From contig NZ_CP149926.1 of assembly GCF_037949285.1 (NCBI RefSeq), positions 124,001 to 188,000 of the forward strand: DNA of 64,000 nucleotides, given 5' to 3'. The translations under genes were made by a program, and so were the position numbers. Source of the stretch: Thioclava sp. GXIMD4216 (GTDB lineage: Bacteria; Pseudomonadota; Alphaproteobacteria; Rhodobacterales; Rhodobacteraceae). Positions 53,897 through 62,693 of the stretch are shown piece after piece; position 1 is the first letter of the stretch, and the number at the start of each line of letters is the position of its first letter. Below the pieces are notes generated by a model, which had not been told where the DNA came from, ran no database searches, and was given only the letters and a program-made list of their open reading frames with translations.

Positions 53897-54232
53897 TTAT
53901 TTTTCCTTCTCGTCATCGAGGTCGATATAGTCATCGCCCGCCTCGATGAAGGCGCCAAGCGCCAGCATCACAGTCACCGAGGTCATCCCGAAGCTGATCA
54001 CGATGGCGGTCAGCACCAGAGCCTGCGGGATGGGGTCGGTGTAGTTTGTCACACCGTCCTGCAGGATCGGCGGCATATTCACCGCCAGACGCCCCGTCGC
54101 AAAGAGGAACAGGTTCACCGCATAGGACAGCATCGTCATGCCCAGAACCACCGGAAAGACCCTCAGCCGCAGGATCAGATAGATCCCCGCCGCTGTCATC
54201 ACGCCGATTGCGCTTGCAACCAAGGCTTCCAT
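53897..54232 (-). CDS. mnhC: Na+/H+ antiporter subunit C (MnhC/PhaC)
   Basis: Membrane subunit of 111 residues with three helices, homologous to NuoK: GVMTAAGIYLILRLRVFPVV at the start, LGMTMLSYAVNLFLFATG, and DPIPQALVLTAIVISFGMTS with the conserved proline-alanine stretch. The ATG overlaps the end of the fused mnhAB by one base (TGATG). C-terminus acidic (DDYIDLDDEKEK). Confidence 0.95.
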   Translation of the reverse strand: MEALVASAIGVMTAAGIYLILRLRVFPVVLGMTMLSYAVNLFLFATGRLAVNMPPILQDGVTNYTDPIPQALVLTAIVISFGMTSVTVMLALGAFIEAGDDYIDLDDEKEK

Positions 54233-57200
54233 CAGTGGGCTCCCCCGTTCTTGTCGCCGTCTTTGCTATCGTCTTTTCTGGCTTGGTCCTCGTAGCGTTC
54301 CATCAGATAACGCTCCTCGAAACCGCCATCCTCGCGCTGCGCCAGCCAGCGCCGCGGCACCACGGTGCCTTCGGGGAAGTTCTGGATACCGACCTCGGCC
54401 ACGGTGCGGGCCTCGGGGCGCTCTGCCAGAATATGGGCCGCGCGCTCTTCGGTGGGCATGGCGGCCCGCCGTGCCAGACGCGACAGCCCCCCCAGCGCCA
54501 GCAGGACCGAGCCCACCACCCCGAGGAACACGCCCAGATCGAACCCCATCGCGGTGGCCAGCTCGAATTTATCGAGGAAGGGCAGCTTGAAATAGCCGAA
54601 ATCCGAGGTCAGGAAGGGCTTGCCGTTGAACCACGCACCAACGCCCGTGATCCCCGCGGCCAGCACCCCCAGCCCGATCAGCTGGTGGTAATAGATCTTC
54701 TGCCGCGCCTGCGTCCACGCAAAGCCCGACGAGATATACTGCATGACCAGCGCGATCGCGACGATCAGACCGGCGATAAAGCCCCCGCCCGGCAGGTTGT
54801 GGCCGCGCAGGAAGATGAACACCCCGAAGACCAGCGCGATGGGCATCATGACACGGGTCACGATCAGCATCATCAGCGGGTGCTTGTCGCCCGCACGGAT
54901 CATATCGGGACGCCATGCGATCAGCTTGCGCGAGCCGGTGCCGTTCAGCAGCGCCTCGGTCAGCGCAAAGATCACCAGCGCCGCGATCCCCAGAACGGTG
55001 ACCTCGCCATAGGTATCATAGCCACGGAAATCGACGAGGATCACGTTCACCACGTTATCGCCGCCCGCAAGGTTATAGCTATTGGCCAGATGGTATTCCG
55101 ACATCGACGGGAAGGCGAAATCGCGCATCATCAGCGCGTAGATCAACGAGCCGGTGCCCAGCCCCACCACAGCCGAGAAGATCTTGTCGAAATGGCGTTT
55201 GAGGTTGCTGGTCTCGGGGGCGGTGACCTTGGGCAGGAAGTTCAGCGCCAGAAGCATCAGCACCGCCGTCACCACCTCGACCGAGATTTGCGTCAGCGCA
55301 AGGTCGGGGGCCGAGAGATAGATGAAGCAGATCGACACGATCAGCCCGACAATCCCCACCAGCACCAGCGCAAGGAAACGGTTGCGGTGATAGGCGGCCA
55401 CACAGAAGGTCGCGGTGACCAGCATGATCCAGCCCACCAGTGCCACGGGGCTGATCGGCAGCATCTGGCGGGTTTGCGGCCCCTGATCGCCCGTGGTCCA
55501 TGCCCAGAACCCGATGGCCAGCGCGGTAAAGGCGAAAATCATCAGATAGCGCGCCATCGACCCGTTATGCAGCCCCGAGGTAAACAACCGCGCCGCGCAG
55601 GCGCAGCGCTCCACCACCCAGTCGAAGATCGACTTGGCCTCGGGACGCGGCATGGCATCCCAGATCGCGCGCAGCGGGTTGAAGGCCGCCAGCACCAGAA
55701 GACCGCCCGCAACCGCGAGGCCCGACATCATCAGGGCAGGCGTGATGCCGTGCCAGATGGCCAGGTGCAGATGCGCGCCCAGCGGCGCACCGATCACGGC
55801 CTGCGCCACGGTGGTGACGAAAGGATCCATCAGGAAGGGGAAACAGCCGATCAGCAGCACAAGGGCGGCAAGAAAGGCAGGGCTGGCCCACATGCCAAAG
55901 CCCGGATCATGCGGTTTATGCGGATAGTCGTCGCGCACCGGCCCCATGAAACCGTGCCAGATAAAGCGGAAGGAATAGGCCGCCGACAGAAGCGCCGCAA
56001 TGGTCGCCAAAACCGGAATGAGCCACGGCGTACCGGCCCAAACGGTATGCGAGGCCTCCTCCAGCATCAGCTCTTTCGACAGGAACCCGTTGAAGAAGGG
56101 AATCCCCGCCATCGACAGGGTCGCGATCGTGGCGATCGTGAAGGTCACCGGCATCAGTTTGCGCAATCCGCCCAGACGTTTCAGATCGCGGGTATGGGCT
56201 TCGTGGTCCACGATACCCGCGGTCATGAAAAGCGCGGCCTTGAAGGTTGCGTGGTTAATGATGTGGAAGACCCCGGCCACAACGCCCGCTTGCGTGCCAA
56301 GCCCGAAACAGAAGGTGATCAGCCCCAGATGCGAAACGGTCGAGAAGGCCAGCAGCCCCTTCATGTCATCCTTGAAGATCGCGATCTTGGCCGCGATCAG
56401 CATGGTGAACAACCCGACACTGACCACGATATAGAACCATTCCGGCGTGCCCGACAGCGCAGGCCAGAGCCGCGCCATCAGGAACAGACCCGCCTTCACC
56501 ATCGTGGCCGAATGCAGGTAGCTCGAGACCGGCGTGGGGGCTGCCATTGCATGCGGCAGCCAGAAGTGGAACGGAAACTGCGCCGATTTCGTGAAGGCCC
56601 CCAGCAGGATCAGGATCAGCGCCGGAAGATAGAGGTCCGACGACTGGATCGCCTCCCTCGCCGCAAGAATATCGGAGATCGTATAGCTGCCCGCGATATG
56701 GCCAAGGATCATCATCCCCGCAATCATCGCCAAGCCCCCTGCCCCCGTCACGGTCAGCGCCATGCGCGCGCCCTGACGTCCTTCGGGGAGGTGTTTCCAA
56801 TAGCCGATCAGCAGGAAGGACGACAGCGAGGTCAACTCCCAGAAGATCAACAAAAGCAGGATGTTATTGGAAAGGACAATCCCCACCATCGCGCCTTGGA
56901 ACAGCATTAGATAGGTGTAGAACTGCCCCACCGGATCTTTCGATGACAGGTAATAGCGCGCATAAAGGATCACCAGAAGGCCGATCCCGAGAATCAGCGT
57001 CGCAAACAGCATGCCGAGCCCGTCGATCATGAATTCGACATTCAGCCCCAGCCAGGGCATCCAGTCGATTCTGGTGCGGATCACTTCGCCCGCCATGACG
57101 TCGGGCAGATGCAGAAGAAGCCCCAGAAGCGCTAGGCCGGAACAGATCGCCACCGAAATCGCTGTTGTATTCCGGCCGGTGCGGATCAGAACACCAGGGA

Positions 57201-57246
57201 GCAGCGCCCCCAGAAATGGCAAGACGGCAATTATAGCAGGTGACAT
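54232..57246 (-). CDS. mnhA: fused Na+/H+ antiporter subunits A and B (MnhAB/PhaAB)
   Basis: A 1004-residue membrane subunit of the Mrp antiporter, homologous to NuoL in the N-terminal two-thirds. TKSAQFPFHFWLPHAMAAPT, LHSATMVKAGLFLMARLWP and GVFHIINHATFKAALFMTAG hold the ionisable membrane residues (about residues 215-340). The MrpA tail helices follow (about 600-760), then the MrpB domain (VFGVFIFLRGHNLPGGGFIAGLI near residue 850) fused at the C-terminus. A-B fusion is the hallmark of the group 2 Mrp/Pha operons of rhizobia and relatives. First gene of the operon; the 415-base upstream gap is shared with opgG. Confidence 0.95.
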   Translation of the reverse strand: MSPAIIAVLPFLGALLPGVLIRTGRNTTAISVAICSGLALLGLLLHLPDVMAGEVIRTRIDWMPWLGLNVEFMIDGLGMLFATLILGIGLLVILYARYYLSSKDPVGQFYTYLMLFQGAMVGIVLSNNILLLLIFWELTSLSSFLLIGYWKHLPEGRQGARMALTVTGAGGLAMIAGMMILGHIAGSYTISDILAAREAIQSSDLYLPALILILLGAFTKSAQFPFHFWLPHAMAAPTPVSSYLHSATMVKAGLFLMARLWPALSGTPEWFYIVVSVGLFTMLIAAKIAIFKDDMKGLLAFSTVSHLGLITFCFGLGTQAGVVAGVFHIINHATFKAALFMTAGIVDHEAHTRDLKRLGGLRKLMPVTFTIATIATLSMAGIPFFNGFLSKELMLEEASHTVWAGTPWLIPVLATIAALLSAAYSFRFIWHGFMGPVRDDYPHKPHDPGFGMWASPAFLAALVLLIGCFPFLMDPFVTTVAQAVIGAPLGAHLHLAIWHGITPALMMSGLAVAGGLLVLAAFNPLRAIWDAMPRPEAKSIFDWVVERCACAARLFTSGLHNGSMARYLMIFAFTALAIGFWAWTTGDQGPQTRQMLPISPVALVGWIMLVTATFCVAAYHRNRFLALVLVGIVGLIVSICFIYLSAPDLALTQISVEVVTAVLMLLALNFLPKVTAPETSNLKRHFDKIFSAVVGLGTGSLIYALMMRDFAFPSMSEYHLANSYNLAGGDNVVNVILVDFRGYDTYGEVTVLGIAALVIFALTEALLNGTGSRKLIAWRPDMIRAGDKHPLMMLIVTRVMMPIALVFGVFIFLRGHNLPGGGFIAGLIVAIALVMQYISSGFAWTQARQKIYYHQLIGLGVLAAGITGVGAWFNGKPFLTSDFGYFKLPFLDKFELATAMGFDLGVFLGVVGSVLLALGGLSRLARRAAMPTEERAAHILAERPEARTVAEVGIQNFPEGTVVPRRWLAQREDGGFEERYLMERYEDQARKDDSKDGDKNGGAH

Positions 57247-57661
57247 TGCTCTCCGGTCCGTTCAAGGGCATAGCTGTTTCACGCCCACCCGCGCTGGACC
57301 GCGCGAGATGTCGCAAGGTGGCTGATCAATCCACCTTTAACTGCGAATTCCCCTCCCCCGTGTCAAGGGAAACTGGGGCGAATCGAACACGGCATATTCA
57401 CGGAACCGTCAAATCGAAAACCGACAGAAATGCCCCCAAAGCGCGTGGTTAACAACAAAAGACCCAAATTGCGCCCGAGATTTGGGCGGGTTTTTGCCTG
57501 CTCTCTCCCCAAACAAGCGCAATTATGCGGAACAAACCACAGTAGGTTGCTGTTCTGCACATTGAATATCAACCTCTATTGCACATCGTGACGCTTCAAG
57601 AGTATGCCTCAGCGGCAGAGGTTCACGTGATAGGGAACTTCCTGAGATTACTGGATAATAC
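57247..57661. promoter_or_regulatory. 415-base divergent gap between mnhA and opgG
   Basis: No supported protein gene. The opgG-proximal half is AT-richer. A terminator-like hairpin at 57463-57495 lies on the + strand, although the gap separates two divergent genes. GAACA/TGTTC and ACC/GGT arms pair around 57531-57556, and CCTC/GAGG at 57606-57620. Should contain the promoters of the mrp and opg operons, both stress-linked. Confidence 0.45.
57463..57495 (+). terminator. orphan terminator-like hairpin
   Basis: CCCAAAT-N10-ATTTGGG followed by CGGG and five T residues. On the other strand it is followed by TCTTTTG, so it could also work in that direction. No gene ends near it on either strand, which suggests a small RNA ending here or attenuation of the opgG or mnhA leader. 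Confidence 0.6.
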
Positions 57662-59305
57662 ATGATTAAAACTGCCAAGAATGCCCGCACCGTCCCGACC
57701 CGCCGTCAAGTGATGGCCCATCTTGCCGCAGGCACGATGCTGGGTGGCGTCTTGGCAGGGGCTCCGCTTTGGGCGCAGGACGCGGCAGAGGACACACCCG
57801 CCGCAGATGCCGCGCAACCGGCCCTGCCCCCCGCAGCCGAAACCCAGCCCTTCAGTTTTGACAGCCTGACCATCGAGATGCGCGAGGCGGCAAAGCAGCC
57901 CGCAACCGCACCGCAAAAGGTCGACGGCTTCCTGTCGAAGCTCGATTATGACGCCTACCGCATGATCCGTTTCAACCCCGAGCATGCGCGCTTTGCCGAT
58001 GGCGACCACCCGCAATTCACCCTGCAGGCCTTCCATATGGGCTGGCTGTTCCGCGAACCGGTGCTGATTTACGAGGTCAAGGACGGTCAGGCGCAGGCGA
58101 TGAGCTTCTCGACCGATGACTTCGTCTACGAGCGTAAAGCCCGCGAGATCGTCCCCGAACATGCCCCCCTGCCCGGCGTGGCGGGCTTCCGTCTGCATCA
58201 TCCGCTCAACCGCCCCGATGTGCTGGACGAGCTTGTGGCCTTTCAGGGCGCATCCTATTTCCGCGCGCTTGGCCGCAATTCGCAATACGGGCTTTCGGCC
58301 CGCGGTCTGGCCGTGAATACCGGCCTGTCGGTTGCCGAGGAATTCCCGCGCTTCCGCCGTTTCTGGGTCGAGCGTCCGGCAGAAAATGCCAAGACGGTGA
58401 CCGTCTATGCCGCGATGGACAGCGCCTCGCTGACAGGAGCCTACCGGTTTGTGATTACACCCGGTGAAGCGACGGTGATGGACGTGACCGCCCGCCTGTT
58501 CCTGCGCGCCGATGTGCAGCAACTTGGCGTGGCACCGCTTACCTCGATGTTCCTCTATGCCGACCGCTCGCGCGACCGTTTCGACGATTTCCGCCCGCAG
58601 GTGCATGACAGCGACGGCCTCATGATCGAGAAAGCCAGTGGCGAGCGCGTCTGGCGCCCGCTGGCCAATCCCGAGCGTCTGGCCTCCAGCTATTTCAGCG
58701 AATCGACTCCGAAAAGCTTCGGCCTTTACCAGCGTGATCGCGAGTTCGAGCAATATCAGGATGCATGGGCCCGCTACGAGCGCCGCCCGTCGCTGAAAGT
58801 CGAGCCGACCAGTGATTGGGGCGATGGCATGGTGCGCCTTGTCGAGATCCCCTCCGAGGCCGAGGCCAATGATAATATCGTCGCGTTCTGGGTCCCCAAA
58901 GACGGGGCCAAGGCGGGACAAGAGCGAGAATTCTCCTATCGGCTCAGTTGGGGGGATCTTCCCCTTGATCCGAACGAGGGTATCGCCCATGTAAAAGAGA
59001 CCTTCGCCGGCGCCGGCGGAGTTGCGGGCAGCAATGATAAGACCCGGAAGTTCGTTGTGGACTTCGCAGGCGGGCGTATCGCAAACCTTCCCTCTGACGC
59101 GGTTGCCGATCTGAAAGTCGTCAACACGATCAGCGGGGGCACTATCACCAACCAGAGCTTCTCAAAAATCCCAGATCACGACATATGGCGACTTGTGATG
59201 GATGTAGACGCCGAAGACGGTTCGACTGTGGAACTCACAGCCTACCTTCAGGGTTATGGTGCTAAGCAATCTGAAACTTGGGCTTACCAATGGATCAAAG
59301 CATGA
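57662..59305 (+). CDS. opgG: glucan biosynthesis protein G (OpgG/MdoG)
   Basis: Periplasmic protein of 547 residues needed to build the backbone of osmoregulated periplasmic glucans. An N-terminal export signal with Arg-Arg (TRRQVMAHLAAGTMLGGVLA) suggests Tat transport, as is usual for OpgG/OpgD. The family core is evident: LSKLDYDAYRMIRFNPE (about residue 92), FRLHHPLN, FQGASYFRALGRNSQYGLSA (about 197), GVAPLTSMF and RPLANPERLASSYF. First gene of opgG-opgI-opgH-opgC; the opgI ATG overlaps its stop (ATGA). Confidence 0.95.
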   Translation: MIKTAKNARTVPTRRQVMAHLAAGTMLGGVLAGAPLWAQDAAEDTPAADAAQPALPPAAETQPFSFDSLTIEMREAAKQPATAPQKVDGFLSKLDYDAYRMIRFNPEHARFADGDHPQFTLQAFHMGWLFREPVLIYEVKDGQAQAMSFSTDDFVYERKAREIVPEHAPLPGVAGFRLHHPLNRPDVLDELVAFQGASYFRALGRNSQYGLSARGLAVNTGLSVAEEFPRFRRFWVERPAENAKTVTVYAAMDSASLTGAYRFVITPGEATVMDVTARLFLRADVQQLGVAPLTSMFLYADRSRDRFDDFRPQVHDSDGLMIEKASGERVWRPLANPERLASSYFSESTPKSFGLYQRDREFEQYQDAWARYERRPSLKVEPTSDWGDGMVRLVEIPSEAEANDNIVAFWVPKDGAKAGQEREFSYRLSWGDLPLDPNEGIAHVKETFAGAGGVAGSNDKTRKFVVDFAGGRIANLPSDAVADLKVVNTISGGTITNQSFSKIPDHDIWRLVMDVDAEDGSTVELTAYLQGYGAKQSETWAYQWIKA

Positions 59306-59496
59306 CCGTAATTACCTCCCCCGCGGCGGTGGACACCGTCAAACTTGAACCGCAGGACCTGATCTCGGGTCCCTGCGCCCTGCCGGACGCGCCGATGGCG
59401 ATGCCTGTGCAGGTTCTCGAACGTGAAGGCGCCGGATTCTGGCATGCGCTGCTTGCGGTTCTTCCGCAGCCGATGCGTGCACATGGGCGCAGCTGA
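59302..59496 (+). CDS. opgI: small protein OpgI between opgG and opgH
   Basis: A 64-residue protein overlapping the opgG stop by four bases. The Rhodobacter sphaeroides glucan operon (opgGIH-opgC) has a small gene, opgI, at exactly this place, so the call rests on position and context. The sequence contains DAPMAMPVQVLEREGAGFWH and ends QPMRAHGRS, without a transmembrane helix or signal. The MPM-like block recalls the N-terminal cytoplasmic stretch of long OpgH proteins, so it may be a separated part of that region. An alternative ATG lies at 59290. Confidence 0.75.
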   Translation: MTVITSPAAVDTVKLEPQDLISGPCALPDAPMAMPVQVLEREGAGFWHALLAVLPQPMRAHGRS

Positions 59497-59521
59497 TCGC
59501 ACCGAATAGGAGCGAAATATT

Positions 59522-61303
59522 ATGACCGTCGGACGCCTGTTCCTCTGGGCTTTGCGTAGTTTTGCGATTGCACTGAGCCTGGTGGCAGGCGGCGGTGCAT
59601 TCGTATTGTTTCTGCAATTCGGCTCTGCAGATGGGCTGGATGTGTTCGACGTCGTGCGCGCCGTTCTTATCCTTATCTCAACACTCTGGCTGGCATGGGG
59701 GGCCGTTCAGGCCCTCATCGGGCTGACAACCCGCGCCAAGCCCCCTAAATATGACGCGAACGCCCCGATCGAGGGGCGGACCGTCATCCTGATGCCGGTC
59801 TATAATGAAGACCCGCTTTACACCTTCACCCGTCTGGCGGCGATGGACGCTTCGCTTCAAGACGCGCAGGCCAAGGCCGGCACCTCTGCCGAGGTGCATT
59901 TCGCCATTCTCTCCGACACGCGCAACGATCTGACCGCGCGCCGCGAAGAACAGCTTTTTGCCAAGCTGGTGGCGGAGCGCAACGGGATGGGCCGATACTA
60001 CTACCGCCGCCGCGAGAACAATACCGGCAAAAAGGCCGGTAATATCGAGGATTTCATCACCCGCTCCGGTGGTGCCTATGATTTTGCGCTGATCCTTGAT
60101 GCCGATAGCCTGATGGAAGGCGAGACCATCTTGCAGATGGCCCGCCGCATGGAGGCCGAGCCGCGTCTGGGCCTGTTGCAGACGCTGCCGAAAGTCATTC
60201 GGGCGCGGTCGCATTTCGGACGGGCCATGCAGTTTTCGGCCGCGTTCTTCTCCCCCGTTTTCGCGCGGGGTCTGGCCATGATGCAGGGCCGCACCGGCCC
60301 GTTCTGGGGCCATAACGCGATGGTGCGCACCCGCGCCTTTGCCGAGTGCTGCGGCCTGCCCACGCTGCGGGGCAAACCGCCCTTTGGCGGCCATGTGATG
60401 AGCCATGACTATGTCGAAGCCGCACTTCTGGCGCGTGGTGGCTGGATCGTGCGGCTGGATGACGATCTGGAAGGCTCCTTCGAGGAAGGCCCCGAGAATA
60501 TCGTCGATCACGCCAAACGCGACCGCCGCTGGTGTCAGGGGAACCTGCAACATAGCCGCGTCATCAACGCCCCCGGCCTGCGCATGTGGTCGCGCTTTGT
60601 TTTCGCGCAGGGCATCATGGCCTATATCGCCCCCCTGTTCTGGCTGGCATTCATTCTAGCCTCGATCGGCGCGATGGCCTTTGTCGCGCCGCCCAACTAC
60701 TTCCCCGAGCCCAACTGGCCCTTCCCCTATTTCCCGCCCTCCGAAGCCTCCAAGGCCATCGGCCTGTTCATCGGGATCATCGGCCTGCTGCTTCTGCCGA
60801 AGATGCTGATTGCCGCGCGGGCATGGCTGGATGGCACCGCCCGCGGCTTCGGCGGTGGGGCGAATGCCCTTGCAGGCACGGTCTGCGAACTGCTGATCAG
60901 CTCGGTCAACGCACCGATCCTGCTGATGTTCTCGACCCGCTCCGTGCTTCAGGTCCTGTTCGGGGCCGATGGTGGCTGGCCCACCAATAACCGCGGGGAC
61001 GGCACTCTTGGTTTTCGTGATGGGTTCAAGGCCTCGTGGTGGATTGTGCTTATCGGCGCGCTTGGCTTATGGGCCACTTGGGTGTATGCACCGGGTCTGT
61101 TCTGGTGGCTTTCACCCGTCGGCATTCCGATGATTCTGGCGCCTTTCATCATTTCGATGACCTCGCGCACGGCCAAAGGAAACCTGTTCGGAACCCCCAC
61201 GGAATATCACGCAGCCCCGATCATGGTGCTGCATGACCGGATTCTCAACAATTGGTCGGCTGAACCGGAGGCTTCGACCATAGAGGAAAAACACCATGCC
61301 TGA
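59522..61303 (+). CDS. opgH: glucans biosynthesis glucosyltransferase H
   Basis: Inner-membrane GT2-type glucosyltransferase of 593 residues that polymerises UDP-glucose into the linear beta-1,2 glucan backbone. After two N-terminal helices, the catalytic domain shows VILMPVYNEDP (about residue 88), KKAGNIEDF, LILDADS (about 195), SHDYVEAALLA (about 297) and the QxxRW-type RDRRWCQGN (about 335), then four to five C-terminal helices. Shorter than E. coli MdoH (about 850) because it lacks the long N- and C-terminal extensions. AGGAG is nine bases upstream. Confidence 0.96.
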   Translation: MTVGRLFLWALRSFAIALSLVAGGGAFVLFLQFGSADGLDVFDVVRAVLILISTLWLAWGAVQALIGLTTRAKPPKYDANAPIEGRTVILMPVYNEDPLYTFTRLAAMDASLQDAQAKAGTSAEVHFAILSDTRNDLTARREEQLFAKLVAERNGMGRYYYRRRENNTGKKAGNIEDFITRSGGAYDFALILDADSLMEGETILQMARRMEAEPRLGLLQTLPKVIRARSHFGRAMQFSAAFFSPVFARGLAMMQGRTGPFWGHNAMVRTRAFAECCGLPTLRGKPPFGGHVMSHDYVEAALLARGGWIVRLDDDLEGSFEEGPENIVDHAKRDRRWCQGNLQHSRVINAPGLRMWSRFVFAQGIMAYIAPLFWLAFILASIGAMAFVAPPNYFPEPNWPFPYFPPSEASKAIGLFIGIIGLLLLPKMLIAARAWLDGTARGFGGGANALAGTVCELLISSVNAPILLMFSTRSVLQVLFGADGGWPTNNRGDGTLGFRDGFKASWWIVLIGALGLWATWVYAPGLFWWLSPVGIPMILAPFIISMTSRTAKGNLFGTPTEYHAAPIMVLHDRILNNWSAEPEASTIEEKHHA

Positions 61304-62567
61304 AGCTCGGTCCGCGCGCGATCCGCGGCTGGATTTCTTCCGCGGCATCGCCTTGGCGATGATATTCGTCAATCATATCCCGCATCAGATCTATGAAAAT
61401 TTCACCTCGCGCAATTTCGGGCATTCCGATGCCGCCGAGGGATTTGTGTTCATGTCCGGTCTGGCCGCCGCTCTAGCCTATGGTCCGAAACTGGCAGAGG
61501 GTTTCAACCGGCAGAGCTTCGGCAAGATCTGGGGCCGGTCCTGGACGCTCTATATGACGCATCTTGTGATCACCTTCTGGGTCATCGCGATCTTCGCCGG
61601 TGGTGCGCTCTTTTTCGGCGGCGACAAGCTGTTGACGATGAACGCTTTCGGCCCGCTGGCAAAGCAGCCGCTGGAATGGTTGATCGGCCTTGCCACGCTG
61701 AGCCATCAACTGGGATATGTGAATATCCTGCCGATGTATGCCGCGCTGATGATCGCCGCGCCCTTCATGATCCGCTTCTCGCAGGTGGCTCCGATGAAGC
61801 TGCTGGCGGTCTCGCTGAGCCTATGGGCGCTGGCGGGCACCTTCCGGCTGAACTTCCCGAATTTCCCCTATGAGGGCGGCTGGTTCTTCAACCCGCTCTC
61901 GTGGCAGCTGATCTTCTGCATCGGTATCCTGACCGGCACGGCAATGCGTGGCGGCAAGCGGTTTCTGGGGGTGCACAAGCCCTTGGTGATCCTTGCGGGG
62001 CTATGGCTGGTCATGGCGGCGATCTGGGTCAATAACGCATGGATGCTGCGCACTTGGGGTCCGGCGCTTGGCAGCCTCAAAGATCATGGCGTGCCCTTCT
62101 TCCTTGTGACCTTCGACAAAACCTTCCTGTCGCTGCCGCGCTTCCTGCATGTGCTGGCGCTGGTCTATATTCTGTCGATGCCCTATCTCGTGCCGCAGAT
62201 TGCCGCCTCCAAAGCGGCAGCGCCCCTGCGTATGCTGGGCCGCCACGGCCTGAAAGTCTTTGCCTTCGGCACCGTTCTGGCCATCTTCGCCCAAGCGGTG
62301 AAAGTGGTGCATCCGGGCGGGCTGCTGCAAGATACGGTTCTTGTCTGGGGCGGGCTGGCCATCCTTTACGCGATTGCCCGTATCTCGGAATGGATGCGTG
62401 CCAAACCCGTCGCGCGGGACGTGCCTGCGGCCCGTACTATGCCGCGCGAGGACATGCCCGGCGACCTCCTGCGGCCCGGTGCGCCCGCCCTTGCGCTGCC
62501 GCGGCTGTCGCTGCCCTCGTCGATTCCGGTCGTCCAGCCCGAAGTGCCACGCCGCGCCGAACATTGA
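61296..62567 (+). CDS. opgC: OpgC, membrane acyltransferase that succinylates glucans
   Basis: Integral membrane protein of 423 residues with about ten helices in the acyltransferase/OpgC group. RDPRLDFFRGIALAMIFVNH is the diagnostic start, including the essential histidine, followed by EGFVFMSGLAAALAYG and LPMYAALMIAAPFM. The R. sphaeroides homologue adds succinyl groups to periplasmic glucans. The C-terminal tail is proline-rich and cytoplasmic. It overlaps opgH by eight bases and is followed by a strong terminator. Confidence 0.95.
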   Translation: MPEARSARDPRLDFFRGIALAMIFVNHIPHQIYENFTSRNFGHSDAAEGFVFMSGLAAALAYGPKLAEGFNRQSFGKIWGRSWTLYMTHLVITFWVIAIFAGGALFFGGDKLLTMNAFGPLAKQPLEWLIGLATLSHQLGYVNILPMYAALMIAAPFMIRFSQVAPMKLLAVSLSLWALAGTFRLNFPNFPYEGGWFFNPLSWQLIFCIGILTGTAMRGGKRFLGVHKPLVILAGLWLVMAAIWVNNAWMLRTWGPALGSLKDHGVPFFLVTFDKTFLSLPRFLHVLALVYILSMPYLVPQIAASKAAAPLRMLGRHGLKVFAFGTVLAIFAQAVKVVHPGGLLQDTVLVWGGLAILYAIARISEWMRAKPVARDVPAARTMPREDMPGDLLRPGAPALALPRLSLPSSIPVVQPEVPRRAEH

Positions 62568-62569
62568 AA

Positions 62570-62600
62570 AAAGGCCACGGAACGCTCCGTGGCCTTTATC
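62570..62600 (+). terminator. intrinsic terminator of the opg operon
   Basis: AAAGGCCACGGA-N4-TCCGTGGCCTTT, a perfect 12-base stem immediately after the opgC stop, followed by AT. Purine-rich 5' flank and T-rich 3' flank make it bidirectional-capable; the lysR gene ends about 85 bases away in the opposite direction. Confidence 0.9.
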
Positions 62601-62656
62601 CATTTCGAGGGGCTATCTGGAGCCCGCGGCCCAAAGCGCATAATCTTCGGGTTCGG

Positions 62657-62693
62657 GCCCCAGTTCAGACCTCAGTTCAGACCCTAGTTCGGG
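62657..62693. repeat. short tandem repeat at the 3' end of the lysR gene
   Basis: Two and a half to three imperfect copies of an 11-12-base unit CAGTTCAGACC(T/C), the last decayed to TAGTTCGGGC and overlapping the final codons and stop of lysR. Possibly a slippage scar. Confidence 0.6.

Noticed and set aside
54046..56910. 954-codon open frame on the + strand
   Set aside because: Antisense shadow of mnhA; the product is low-complexity (Arg/Gln/His-rich) with no domain, while mnhAB is well supported.
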